In this document: positions 18,107-28,856 of the stretch, in pieces
Numbering within the stretch: the stretch's first letter is position 1
Layout of the letters: each line of letters begins with the position of its first letter
NCBI GenBank assembly: GCA_910592205.1
Contig: CAJVPJ010000317.1
Span: 1 to 28,856 of the forward strand
Reading direction: 5' to 3'
DNA length: 28,856 nt
Source of the DNA: Paraglomus occultum
Taxonomy: Eukaryota; Glomeromycota; Glomeromycetes; Paraglomerales; Paraglomeraceae
Notes under the pieces: generated by a model
Database searches by the model: none
The model's input: the letters and a program-made list of their open reading frames with translations, nothing else
What the model was told of the DNA's origin: nothing
Position numbers and translations under genes: made by a program

Positions 18107-21100
18107 AATCTTACAATTATAACCTTAAACTTTTGGTAATAAATAAAATAGCAAAACAGTCCCAATTCCAGTGCCGTCTTTTCTTTTCTTGTTCTCAATG
18201 TGCAATGTCGACAACTACGTAGCCGAGTGATTGTCGATAGGCTTTAATCTTGATAAAGAAGATGTAGGGGCAACATTTGTCACATACACAAAGAGATTAC
18301 GTCGTTACGATGACGCATTTTATAACGAAAAGAAATACAGTTCCGCGTGTTTCTATTCAAACATCCATATTTATATACATTAAACGTATTCGCATGCAAT
18401 ATGTGGGTCCATGCTATTGGATAGTGCATGTATGCAGTGGACGATCCCATATGACCAACAACAATTTGCATATGTTGATCGACGCCAAACTATCGGAAGA
18501 TGTTTGCGTTAATATTAAGCTTCAAATGAGGTTAACCCTAGCGGGGTTTCTTACGTATTCAACTTGAATAAATCTTGGTGCGTGAAGATCGGCCTTATGC
18601 GACAATAACAAGAAAGTTTGGACATTTGCGCTTGAATTAATGAAAATGACAGTCAAAAAACATTTGTTGTGCACATACATGCATGTATGGTGTATGCGTA
18701 TACTCAATATTCCATTACCTGTCACTGTATGTAGCGCATAGTGATCATTATAACACACACCGGGTAAACATGCTTGCTCGACGTCGTATGTAACCTGTCA
18801 AAAGCAGTCAAAATTTACTAGTAACATCTGTATTTACCATGTCAATGCAATAAGTTTTGAAATTAAGTGGTACACACTGTACATAGAATTTTAAATAATT
18901 ATGCACTTTGAAATTTCTATATTAATATGACGATATTGTGAAAGCGTGTTAAGTATTTGTTGCCGCCAGACCAAGCATTTGGTATCTATTCAACCTGCCA
19001 CAGCCCAAATCGAAAACTGTATCCTTTTGAATTGCGTAATATTAGAAACTATTTCTTCTCAGAATAGTGTTACTCGGAAGATATGTGCTCTCATTTTCCT
19101 CTAATTCAAAATTTTTTTATCGATTATAATTACATATCGATAAAATTTTCCTCGCAATTACCATGACCTTGTTCTTGACACATTGTAATTAAAATATTAA
19201 GCTTAGATCTGTTATTATTATGTAATCTTGACATGCGAGTTCGGAATGGTCTATTTTGTAATAATAATTACTGCCGTACCGAAATTGGATGTGTAAAAAA
19301 TATATATATGTGACATGCTAGTTTGTTAATAAAGTCATTGTCGATTCATATGTAAAATGATGGATAGCAATCTTCCACTGCTCCCAATTGAAAAAATTAG
19401 TATACAAGTTAGTTTAACTACGTATACGTCATCTGTAAGCCACATAGCTATCTGTTTAAAACATATTCTCCACTAAAAATTATCAATAAAGCTTTCGATA
19501 TAATTTAACTGACGCCGAATATATCGCAATAAAAATTTATAATCTAATCGCCCGGATTTTTCGTAATTCTGGATAACCAATCATACCATGTGCTGCTTAC
19601 TCGGAATTCGCTACTTTCCAAAATCAAGAAAAGTTGAATAGACCAAATTGTAGAAAGCAAAATACAGGTGCTACTCTAAAAAGTCTAGTTATTGTCAGAG
19701 ATAGGAATTTTAAGCTCGCCAAAAGTGTTATACAAAAGTTTTAAAATAAGTATTAGCAATGCCATATACTTCACGTACAGTAAACTCTCTCAGAAAATGT
19801 TTCGACTAAACTTTTTTTACATACATTATTGTAGTTATTTATATACATGTGTTATGCATTAACAATGTAATAAATTGTAGTTGGAGCACAAGTAAGTTAT
19901 TTTCTTGCAATGTAATATATTTTGGTAAAGTACTGGGCCACCGATAAAGTAGAAAACGCTATGTATCGCGTTAGAAATTACTTAAAAATAGCAATGACGA
20001 AATTGGACACTCGGAAAATTTCGTCTTTAACAAAAGTTAGAAGCATTTATGTATCCAGTACTCTCTGTAAATTTAAAAGCATTTACAAAAAAAACTATTT
20101 AGAAGCGTGCAAAATCGAATTAAAAACATGTGTTAAAAGCCAAGACATAAACTTTGCGACTATTAATAAATACTGCCATTTTGCACAGATAGTATGATAC
20201 AAGTCGCTAATACTTATCCCTTTGCGTGGTTTTCCTAAAATTGTTTTTATACACGTAAATGCATTTCGCAGATGCTCTATAATCAGTGTTAGAAGTTTGA
20301 TATAATTGAATAGCAACAAACTATTTAATTATTGGCATAATTTTATTTTCTTCTCTAAACAAAGCTTACAATAATGGGTTTGAGATTACTTTCTAAACAT
20401 CATCCATAATTTTGCGATTTCTATGTGAATCGACGAGTTTCTGTACTTGCTGCGCGCAGTTCTTCTCCAATATTTAATGGCTGTGCTTGTTTTCCAAATG
20501 TCCGCGTGCGTTGCGTTTATGCCACTGTTTATTGACTAGCTGTTTTAGTGTTGTCTTTCGAACAGTATATGGGGGCGTAATCGACATAATATTCCATTAC
20601 GTTAAGAGCTTTCCTTATAAATATTGATTTATCTAAAAATAAGCTCAAATTTTGTCTAAATAATAACTTTATTTCTTCCCTAAAAAATGTACGTTACTAT
20701 TATCTCTTGCTAGATAAACACTTGTATATAACCCACCTTCTGATATTCTGTATTATTTAATTCCAACGTTGATAAGGGATAGGGGAACTCATTGTATCCA
20801 AAATTACATATGAGGAGAGTATAGATGAATGAACAAAAGAAACACATGGCCACATTAAGACGGTGTACATATAAACAGTAGCTGTAATGTTATCACAATG
20901 GAATCTGTACTTGCGTTACTGATCACATATTGATAATCAGTAATAAATATAAAAAAAAACTCTATGTTATTGTTTTCTTTATCAGTTGTAGTTTCCTCTT
21001 ATTTCGAATGCCGCCAATACATTCCCATCTTAAATAAGGGTCTAGTGTCACGTCACATGTTTTGAATGCAATCAAGTCGAAAAAACAGGTTTAGTTCCAT

Positions 21101-23740
21101 TAGTTTTGAAATTTTCGTGCCGTTAGTAGAAGTAGAGCGAGACAGAGAAAAGTGTTGTGGTAGTGCGTATGTTGTATAGTTTAATATGGGGAGGGGGGAT
21201 CCAATGCAATAGCACGTGTAAGACTATGGCTGGGCATATTTGTAGTAGGTAAAGCAACATAACGTATTGTTGATGATATATTATATGCATCAATATGCGT
21301 GAAATGTAGATAAAGTTTTACTCATAGAGCGGGTATATATTTGTTTACTTAATATTTTGAATGTATACTAATTGTATTCGTAATCATTGCAAATTCATTA
21401 CACAAATACAGTACCGTATCCGTAGACGTTGTTTGGTTGGGAAAAACTGTACGATCATTTCGTGTTATTCCTTGTGATCAACAACTGTATGTGGGGGGGG
21501 GGGGGACTAATTACTGTGATTATTGCGTTGATTATCATTCCTTATTATTTCCCACACATTTGTTCAAAAAGTAGTCTAAATTAGTGTATATAAATAATGA
21601 TAAGCATGTAGAATACTACATTTAAAAAATACCCAAACCATTTTCTGTCATCCATCGTAAGCATTGATCCCCAAATGCAATATCTGGTGGCTGGGGGTTG
21701 AGTGCATTTAGATCATCCATGATTGGTGCGTGCACCGCTCTTACTTGCCCAGTGACGGGTTTCTTGTCAGGAAAGAGAGACCATACAAGTTGTTTGTGGG
21801 TTTGATTATGTAATCTGGCATTCGAGTATGCGGAAACTATGTTGTCATAGGCTCAATATTTATCCGCAGCATTCACACACATTCAAGCCCCTGTTCAGAT
21901 CAACAATCGATGTAACATTCTAGATGCAATAAGTACACACACACACTGCCGGTTTGATACTTTTCTGGTCGTATTAAAATACCAGTTATTGTTCTGATTT
22001 CAATATTTGAGGAGATATAAGGAGGGCATCTGACAAGTGATGCTAAAATAGTATGGTTCATACGCGTAGAAGAACAATCAACATCACACAAATATGTGTG
22101 TCTATAGGGTTTCCCACTCATTTTGCATACACTCATTTCGTCCCTCCTCCCCGCACTCCCTTTCTCCTTCATTCTATTCGAGGGATGCCATATCGTGCGA
22201 ATATTTCTGGCCTGTTTGTATCACAAGTATTCGAAGAGTTGAACAGATGTTTGTTTACTGCATCGTCCAATATAGAGAACCACTCCATATTGCAGCCACT
22301 GAACACCAACCAATTAGTATCATACGGCGATTCTGTATCACCTTTATAACAGTAAGGGGGGGGGGTTTATACGTTATAATGGACTAGTTGAAGCTAGGAA
22401 AGGACGATGTCCGAACAGCTAATAATAGATAGCAGCGGACAGATTGTGACAAAGGTATAGTTTGTCGCAGTAAGAATGAGCATAAACGTAGACGAAAAGG
22501 GTGATTATTTTAAAGTGTTTGTTGAGTTTGATCCATTGTGGCTGTTTGTCTGTGCTGATTGCCGATTAAAATTGTTTGTGAGCGTTTGCTGATGACGTCA
22601 AACTGCATTGCTTATCTTACTACAGACGATAAAACAGTGACACTTACAAAGAATAACAATAGTGGAACAAGGCTGGTGATGATGGTGATGACACTGAGGA
22701 CGGGGGGTGATGACAGTGAGAGTGTGATAAAATAAAAGCAACCAAACATGTCAATTCTAAATGTGGTTGAATCAAATTTGTCCATTCTTATTATTGTTAC
22801 TGCCATTGATATTGGTCTGTCCATTTCTGCTACATGGGACCTTGTTGCAATTTTTGACAAAAAGGTAACGACACACATATGAGTATATACAATGAACGAA
22901 AAGCATGTGTTTGGTGCTTATAGCGGAAAGAGAGACGATAAACATAGGGAACAAAGTAATACGCACGAAAATACGATATGCAGGAGATAATGCAATAGAT
23001 GACATTTTCCGAATTATCTGTCTAGGTACAATGGATATAAGAATCATTGTGTAAGGAATTGGGATAGCGGCTTATGTACATACTAATGGACCATATAAAG
23101 AAACATAAGCTTATTTATCGCCCAAAAGAAAACAGGTATTGCGTTTGCAATTTTTATTCGATGATCGAAATGTAAAGGTTGATAAGGGACCAGTCTTTTC
23201 CCCAGACGTCATTGTCTGTACCTTGGTTGGTGGATTACGCCATGAGATAGGGAGTAAGATGGACAAGAAACAAGAATGGTTATGTTTGAAAAAAAAGCTG
23301 GTCAATTGATTGATGTTATGTATTCACATGATAATGAGAAATGTTTGATATACTTTTATAGTAGTAATATATTACATCATACTCAATTAATTAAAATCAA
23401 CAAACATTAAAATTACTGATTAATCAATCATCAATCATTGTCACTTTCATGTCATACTAAATGCTTGTATTTTTTCCATTAATACATGCAACCAACTTTT
23501 TACATTACTCTCACGTACATACACAACTACATATATATTATAAATATACTAACATACATTGATATTTTCATATTATATAATACAACAACTCGACATGTCA
23601 TTGTTCTATTGTACGCATATCGTATTTAGCTACTTTTATATGGAATCACTATAATATTGTCCTGGGTATTGTTGATTTATTCATTCAATTATTTATTTCC
23701 ATCAACTGTATCACCCAATGTCTAATATTGTAAAAAACCC
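18107..23740. other. Long gene-poor stretch
   Basis: About 5.6 kb of AT-rich DNA without a gene I can support. Open frames at 19922-20197 (plus), 22053-22387 (plus, two overlapping frames) and 22612-22878 (minus, with a hydrophobic run LVPLLLFFVSVTVL) lack family character. A 10-base perfect inverted repeat, TTTTATCGAT/ATCGATAAAA, lies at 19115-19124 and 19136-19145. Runs of 13 G (21493-21505) and 10 G (22356-22365) stand out against the AT-rich background. Confidence 0.5.
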
Positions 23741-23910
23741 TGAGTGTTGTATATTTTATTAATAGCTAAAAAATCACATATCAACACACCCTCACCGCCG
23801 ACACACTCTCACCAAACATTTCCCCCACTCTTCCTCAGCTGCCTACGATTTTACTCGTCATATATACTCACCTCCCCCCCCCACTTAAACTCACTCTTAT
23901 ATATATACAT

Positions 23911-24000
23911 ACACATACCACACGCATACCACACATACCACACATACCACACATACCCACATACTAATACCACATACTAATATCACATACACCCACATAC
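23911..24000. repeat. ACACATACC-type minisatellite in the gene leader region
   Basis: A 9-base unit close to ACACATACC repeats with small variations (ACACGCATACC, CACATACTAATACC) over about 90 bases, preceded by a run of 9 C at 23874-23882. It lies 150 to 250 bases upstream of the ATG at 24156, so it may fall in the promoter or 5' untranslated region of that gene. The whole 23760-24060 stretch is strongly C/A-rich on the plus strand. Confidence 0.7.
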
Positions 24001-24155
24001 ATAACATTTATACAAAAAAAAAAACCCACACACACACTAGCCGACAACGACGGCAGCCAAACAACAAAACAAAAAGCAAATAAACCACCTTGCATACGAA
24101 ACTTACATTCAAAATATCGTATAGACCTACTTCCACTATTCCCATTTCACTCCAC

Positions 24156-26696
24156 ATGTCTCAGGAAAACAACAACGACGTTCAGGCATTCGAAGACACT
24201 AGTCACTATACGCGGAACGTAAGTACGCGACTGCGTTTGATCCCTAAACCACTATTTGATACTATTTACCGTGCACTTCTATGTAGCAATGTTTGTCATT
24301 TCTTGTGATATGGTGCTATATTATTAATGCTGTAACCCCCGTTGTTCGTTCGACAGCACTATCAGTCTACATCGTTAAATCAGCTCACGAATAGTATAAG
24401 TTCAGCAGTCTCCCAGCTTGAAGCCGAAAACAGAGTGAGTAAAAAGATTGTGAAAAATGGTCGATTCGTAGATGATGATGGTTACAGCTCGAATATAGTC
24501 GTTGGATCGATTTTTTTCCACTGACACTACAACTCAACTATTGATTCTTTAGGATTTGAAAATCCAGGTCAGAAAGCTCCGAGAGGAAAATCTAAATCTG
24601 AGATCTGTAAGTGGGATATATTGGTCTTTTTGACATCAAAATCGAGAAAGTCAATCACTATACGCAATTACCACTACAAGTGATAACAAAAAAGAAGATT
24701 GCTAGAAGTACATTCAAGTACTGTCAGACGATCGCCAAAAAGACTAGCAGGAAAACTATTGGCAACATGGACTGGCACTCTGTGCAACGCTTTTCGTCTG
24801 CATTATGAGAAAACAACTAGCAGAACTTACTCACTTTCCACAATTTCTCATTACAGGAAGCTCCTATTGATAAACAAGCGCTCCATGAACGACTACAAAC
24901 CATAAAGACAATGTGCGAACTGTGCGAATCAATCCTGGGTATAAAGGTGAGCTTGCTCTGGTCAAAACAGATAATCATCGATTAAGTCGCTTGATCCAAT
25001 GTCATTATCGATTTACCCAAAGGCAATAGTCCTTGTATATCAGTATACTCGAAATGACATTAGATAGTGACAAAGTTTAATAATATACTTACATTGAACT
25101 AACATTACATTCATTTGATTATCCTGTCAATTATGTACATTCATCAATGAAGCCATCGATCGGTTATCATCCGCAAGGTCAAGCCCAGAACCATTTACAG
25201 ATGCGCCCTCAAAATGGAGAAGGTAAGTTAATTAAGCAGAAGTGTAAACGGAGACCAGTAAAAATAAACTGTATTTATTGTCGTCTATAAGGTTACATAA
25301 TATTAATTTATTTGTTCTTTCATTAACCCGCGTCTCTATGATTTGCTCCCATTAACTGAATTTATTTAGGCTTGATGCCTACGTTTCCCTTTGGAGCACA
25401 CTCGATGTTGACCACTAAACCGCCAACACCAGAGCGCATGGTGGAAGAAACCAATAGACCCTCTTCTCCATCGCATAGTCATGATAATAGTACTAGTGTC
25501 AATCTTGTCGATAATTTTTCGGTTAGTATGAAAGACAGCCGAGAGAGGGAGTTCCATAACGTGAAACGATTATATTGACTTACAATTAACTTTTTCGTAG
25601 CCTGCCTTTTTGGACATAGGCGATACTGACGAACAAACAAACAATTATAATAATGACAACAAACCAAACTTGCAAATGCCTTCCCTTAATGGAATTAATA
25701 ATAATAACCGACGCAACAACTTTAATAATTATAATAATGGTAGCAGCAGCAGCAACAATAGTATTAATAACAATTCGTACAAGAAGAAGGTAAGATAATT
25801 CATCTACTTATATTAAAATTGTCGAATTGTTGCTTATATTATATTCATTTATCAGTCAGCATTTACCGTGTGGGTTGCATGGCGAGGTCGCCCATCAAGC
25901 GATGCACAACTGCGACAGATATTCAGTGGGCTAGATGTAAGAAATATTTCAATAACATTGTGAAACTGGCATTTTTTGAATCAGCGAGGGATATTCATTC
26001 AATAAATATTTTCATTATAACAGATAAAGGATGTCCGGCCATCTCCAAATAAATCCTTTGCCCACATCGATTTTAGTACAGCGGAGTCAATGAACAAAGC
26101 GCTAGAAAGGAATAACGAGGTATTAATTTCAGTATTGGTTGAATAATCTTTGTGTTTTTCTAAACTGCAGACATTAGTTCCCCTTCATCAGGCATCTAAA
26201 TCTTTTCTTTTCCGTTCTTATTCTACTACTCCACTCGGAAACACAGGATATTCCAAATTTTGGTCATTTGCGTGTAGAGAAAGGCAATCCCCACCCCCGT
26301 CCAACAATGGGTAAAAACCACTCCCTTCCCTCCTCTTCTTCCACCCCGCAATCTTCATCCTCTCTCCAATCTCCCAACTCTCCCCAATCTCACTCGTCCC
26401 CCAAACAACCTTTGTTCTCCTCTATTCCGCCCCTATCCCAAACTCCCACGTCCTTCCCAGACAACAGACCGAGACAACAAAATCAGCAAAATCGGAAAAA
26501 TGAATACAATAGAGGCGCATACTCGACTGCGTTTACGAGTCGGCAGAATAGTAGTAATATTAACTTTGACGATGGTATGGACGAAAACCAAAAGGCATCT
26601 TCTATTAAAAGTTGGCAAGATATGGCCGCACAATCACAAGGAACAACGAGTATTCCCAATCATCAAGAGCATAAAGGGAATAATGGCGATATGTAG
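24156..26696 (+). CDS. Ten-exon RRM-like RNA-binding protein with N-terminal coiled coil
   Basis: Exons 24156-24218, 24357-24434, 24553-24606, 24857-24946, 25153-25222, 25370-25521, 25601-25789, 25856-25936, 26024-26119 and 26247-26696 join in frame to about 440 residues. Residues 30-95 are coiled-coil-like (SAVSQLEAENRDLKIQVRKL, then HERLQTIKTMCELCESILGI). Residues about 185-230 are Asn/Ser-rich. Residues about 233-305 look like an RNA recognition motif: FTVWVAWRGRP as the RNP2 strand, RQIFSGLDIKDVRPSPNKS, KSFAHIDF as an RNP1-like strand, and STAESMNKALE as the second helix. The tail is Ser/Pro- then Gln/Asn-rich. Such a layout suits an mRNA-binding protein that assembles through its coiled coil and disordered tracts. 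The acceptor at 25152 (AAG) is the weakest join. Intron 3 (250 bases) contains a further open stretch with RRSPKRLAGKLLATWTGT and could hide another exon. I cannot name an orthologue. Confidence 0.7.
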
Positions 26697-27355
26697 AATA
26701 TTCACAATCGGTGGGAGCTGGTCATCAAAGTGGAGCGATGGGGTTTGTTCTGACATAGCTCTGTGTCGTTTTTGTTCTTGATGAATTTATTTTTATTTTA
26801 TTTGGTTGGTGACTTTTGAAAACTGTATTCATATTCATAGAATTGACTTTAGTTTGTCTAATTGGTAAAAATTATTTTTATTTATAGCAATGTTTATGAT
26901 GGGTGATATTGTAGTTTACAAATGTGAGAATATAGACCATTTTCTCCTTATTATTTCTATTTATTTTATTCCTATACATTCATATTTGTGTCTGTTATAA
27001 AATATACAGGTTGTATTGTGCATATATACACACAAAGTGCAAAGAGTAATTGTAACGATATCAGAAATATAAGAACAATGGTTTTTTTAAAGACTTAATG
27101 GAGTGAAATTATTATTATTACTGTATGTGATACCAAACACGAGTATTTTGTTTAAGGTTCATCCTATTTTGTTAGCGATTCACCATATATCACCATTATC
27201 GACCTTTATTAGGGGATTCACCAAGTACAAGCCTCACAATATTGTATTTGAGCATCAGATCTTATCAAAAAGTATCCTGCTTTCATATGAATAATCCATC
27301 TATCCTGCTTATCAAAACTTGCGCCTACAATGTCAGAGTAAGGTTCCGTAAATGG
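26697..27355. other. 3' flank of the RNA-binding gene
   Basis: AT-rich sequence, presumably including the 3' untranslated region. No supported gene; the frame at 27103-27294 has no recognisable features. Confidence 0.5.
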
Positions 27356-27805
27356 TTATGTTTCTTTGTCCGTGCACGCAATCTTAACCATCTTGTGCTT
27401 CCAAGGATTAAGTAATGCATGTATGTGAATCTGTAAATAACCCCAACAAAAAATACTGGCAAAGTCGATGAGGTAATTATCGTGAGGAACTTTCATAACA
27501 ATGTCCTCGCAAAAAGTCCAAGACATGTAGAAGAAAAGAACAAAACCAATGAGAAGGAAAAAAAGAGGTGTGGTTCTATCCTGAATTGTAATTTGTCTGA
27601 ATGATACTAGTACTAGAAGAGAAATGAAAATATTTAACGCCGAACAATATCGTCATCTAAAATACTCGAACAGGAACAGAAACTTAATCCAGGGATACTG
27701 ATGTCATGCGGGTACTTCAGTAAGGTGCCCAAATAAGGCAACGATAGCCAAGATAAAGAGAAGTGGCGTCGTGATAGGATTGTTTTCATCAGATGATAGG
27801 ATGCA
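27356..27805 (-). pseudogene. Stop-interrupted multipass membrane protein frame
   Basis: One minus-strand frame stays protein-like over 150 codons, broken only by two TGA codons (27704-27706 and 27653-27655), and ends at TAA 27356-27358. The pieces read NNPITTPLLFILAIVALFGH then LTEVPA; HQYPWIKFLFLFEYF; and NIFISLLVLVSFRQ, RTTPLFFLLIGFVLFFYMSW, DFASIFCWGYLQIHIHALLN and PWKHKMVKIACTDKE. At least four hydrophobic helices with short polar loops suggest a polytopic membrane protein such as a receptor or transporter, but I recognise no family. There is no ATG at the head of the frame. It may be a decayed gene, or exons whose introns I could not place. A TTG-initiated frame on the same strand at 27634-27849 is a shadow. 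Confidence 0.4.
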
Positions 27806-28607
27806 TCAGTAAAACCACTACGAAGACGCTCGTCCCGCTGTTTTAACAAAAACAGTCAAATCAAAGCCACGTCTCATATGACCAAAGTAATTGTGTTACC
27901 ATATCGTGGACGTTCCTCAACTGATTAGCTTTGATCGGTCAAATTGATTGCTCTGAGACATGTGTCAATCATAAACAGTAAAAGCGACAACCTAATCGGG
28001 TTTTTGATATGCGTTGTTACACTTTCCGTCCATGTAAACGGAATTGTACAATAAGTGAAACAATTTTATCTATTGGGCAGAAGCGGCGATAGTACATAGT
28101 AATAGGCGAAAGCGACACTTCGATTTGGATGTACATGTTTATATTCTTCAAAGATTCAATTAACAGTAAACAAACAGTTCTTTATACGATAATAGTCGTA
28201 AAAGACGAGCCTATATTATTGTTGATTCGATACCCATTGTAAAGTTTTATACTTATAATTCATATTAATATAGAAGTAATTCTACATATTAATATATCAT
28301 TTGAGTCATCAAGTCAGTAGATTTTGATTCTTCACACATTGCATTCAAGCCCACTGTTCAAATATCTTGCGGTGAATGTAAAGATCCTGTAAACAACAAA
28401 CTAATGTTCAAATACTGTTTACAATCTTTCTAAGAACTTGGATTTACAAGTTTTTTGGGTGAAAAAAAAAATAAAATTTTTTTCACAGAGTTGAAAAGGT
28501 GCTTTTCCAATTAGCTCATGAAACATTCTTGTGTTCTTGCAAGAGTGTGCCTTATGTAGGCAGAGACTTAGCAGCAGGGGGCGCGAGCAGACTTTTTTTT
28601 ATTTTTT
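27806..28607. other. Intergenic stretch, no supported gene
   Basis: AT-rich. A short minus-strand ATG frame near 27960 (MSQSNQFDRSKLIS, then TGA) could be the lost start of the membrane-protein relic, but nothing links them. I saw no other signal. Confidence 0.45.
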
Positions 28608-28796
28608 AGTGTTTTTTTCGCATTATTTTTACACCTCAGTCCGCGAGTTATTTTACTTAAAATTACTAAAATCGATAATATTTTTTATATATATCAGAAA
28701 TCGATACCCAGGAACACACTCTAGAAAAGGTGTTTTTTCCTTTTTTATACACCTTCAGTCTGCGGATTTTTAGCGCTAGAAACGTTAAATTCGATA
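28608..28796. repeat. Two degenerate copies of a 70-base repeat
   Basis: Copies at 28608-28677 and 28727-28796 share GTGTTTTTT at the start, TACACCTCAGTCCGCG (first copy) or TACACCTTCAGTCTGCGG (second), then an AT-rich part ending in AAATCGATA or AATTCGATA. The period is 119 bases. GGTGTAAAAATGG repeats at 28807-28830 may start another related unit that runs off the window. Confidence 0.65.
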
Positions 28797-28856
28797 GCAA
28801 AAATCAGGTGTAAAAATGGTGTAAAAATGGAACTATGACGAGCATTTTGTTTTTTA

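Noticed and set aside
19922-20197. Lysine-rich frame of 91 residues on the plus strand
   Set aside because: It starts at TTG, and its Lys/Ile/Asn composition is what AT-rich non-coding DNA gives.
21493-21505. Run of 13 G as a possible G-quadruplex or assembly error
   Set aside because: A single homopolymer without spaced G tracts; its length may be a sequencing artefact, so no function is claimed.
22612-22878. Minus-strand ATG frame of 88 residues with a hydrophobic end
   Set aside because: The hydrophobic run follows from T-rich bias; no conserved motif or splice partner is visible.
28531-28773. Plus-strand frame of 80 residues near the window end
   Set aside because: It runs through the degenerate T-rich repeat and owes its length to poly-T.
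1-28856. tRNA, rRNA or CRISPR features
   Set aside because: No tRNA-like box pair, rRNA-like block or regular spacer array could be seen on either strand.

Overview
This is nuclear DNA from a low-GC fungus. The genes have many short GT-AG introns (48 to 250 bases), often with a CTAAT or CTAAC branch point, and the intergenic space is AT-rich. Several decayed reading frames match protein families I associate with arbuscular mycorrhizal fungi (Glomeromycotina, Rhizophagus-like). That assignment rests on memory of those families, not on a search.

Layout: 1-760 is a decayed nuclease-like gene on the minus strand. 1200-1303 is a cluster of a repeated 14-base motif. 1444-1676 is a broken or exon-like fragment. 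2255-3110 is the relic of a coiled-coil repeat-family protein. 3390-3931 is dense in hairpins, direct repeats and a perfect 33-base palindrome. 4781-10639 is the gene-rich core: a mitochondrial aspartate/glutamate carrier with EF-hands (plus strand), TAF8 of TFIID (minus), a small acidic protein (minus) and ARL2 (plus). The last two are divergent and share 158 bases of promoter space. 10678-11085 holds minus-strand coding fragments without an intact frame. 11957-12472 encodes a secreted cysteine-rich protein.

12540-17050 has no intact gene. It holds a methionine-free open frame (14824-15135) and, directly after it, a decayed element of about 1.8 kb with inverted arms of about 220 bases and convergent broken frames. 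17249-18035 encodes a two-TM protein with a PPxY-containing tail. 18036-24155 is a gene-poor stretch of 6 kb. 24156-26696 is a ten-exon gene for a protein with a coiled coil at the N-terminus, an RRM-like domain and low-complexity tracts. 27356-27805 is a stop-interrupted multipass membrane frame, and 28608-28796 carries a two-copy degenerate repeat.

The intact genes are housekeeping functions (redox shuttle, transcription initiation, tubulin and mitochondrial small GTPase, RNA binding) beside a secreted protein and a membrane protein. They do not form one pathway. Exon joins were made by eye from splice consensus, reading phase and family conservation. The joins in the carrier, TAF8 and ARL2 are the safest because conserved residues run through every junction.
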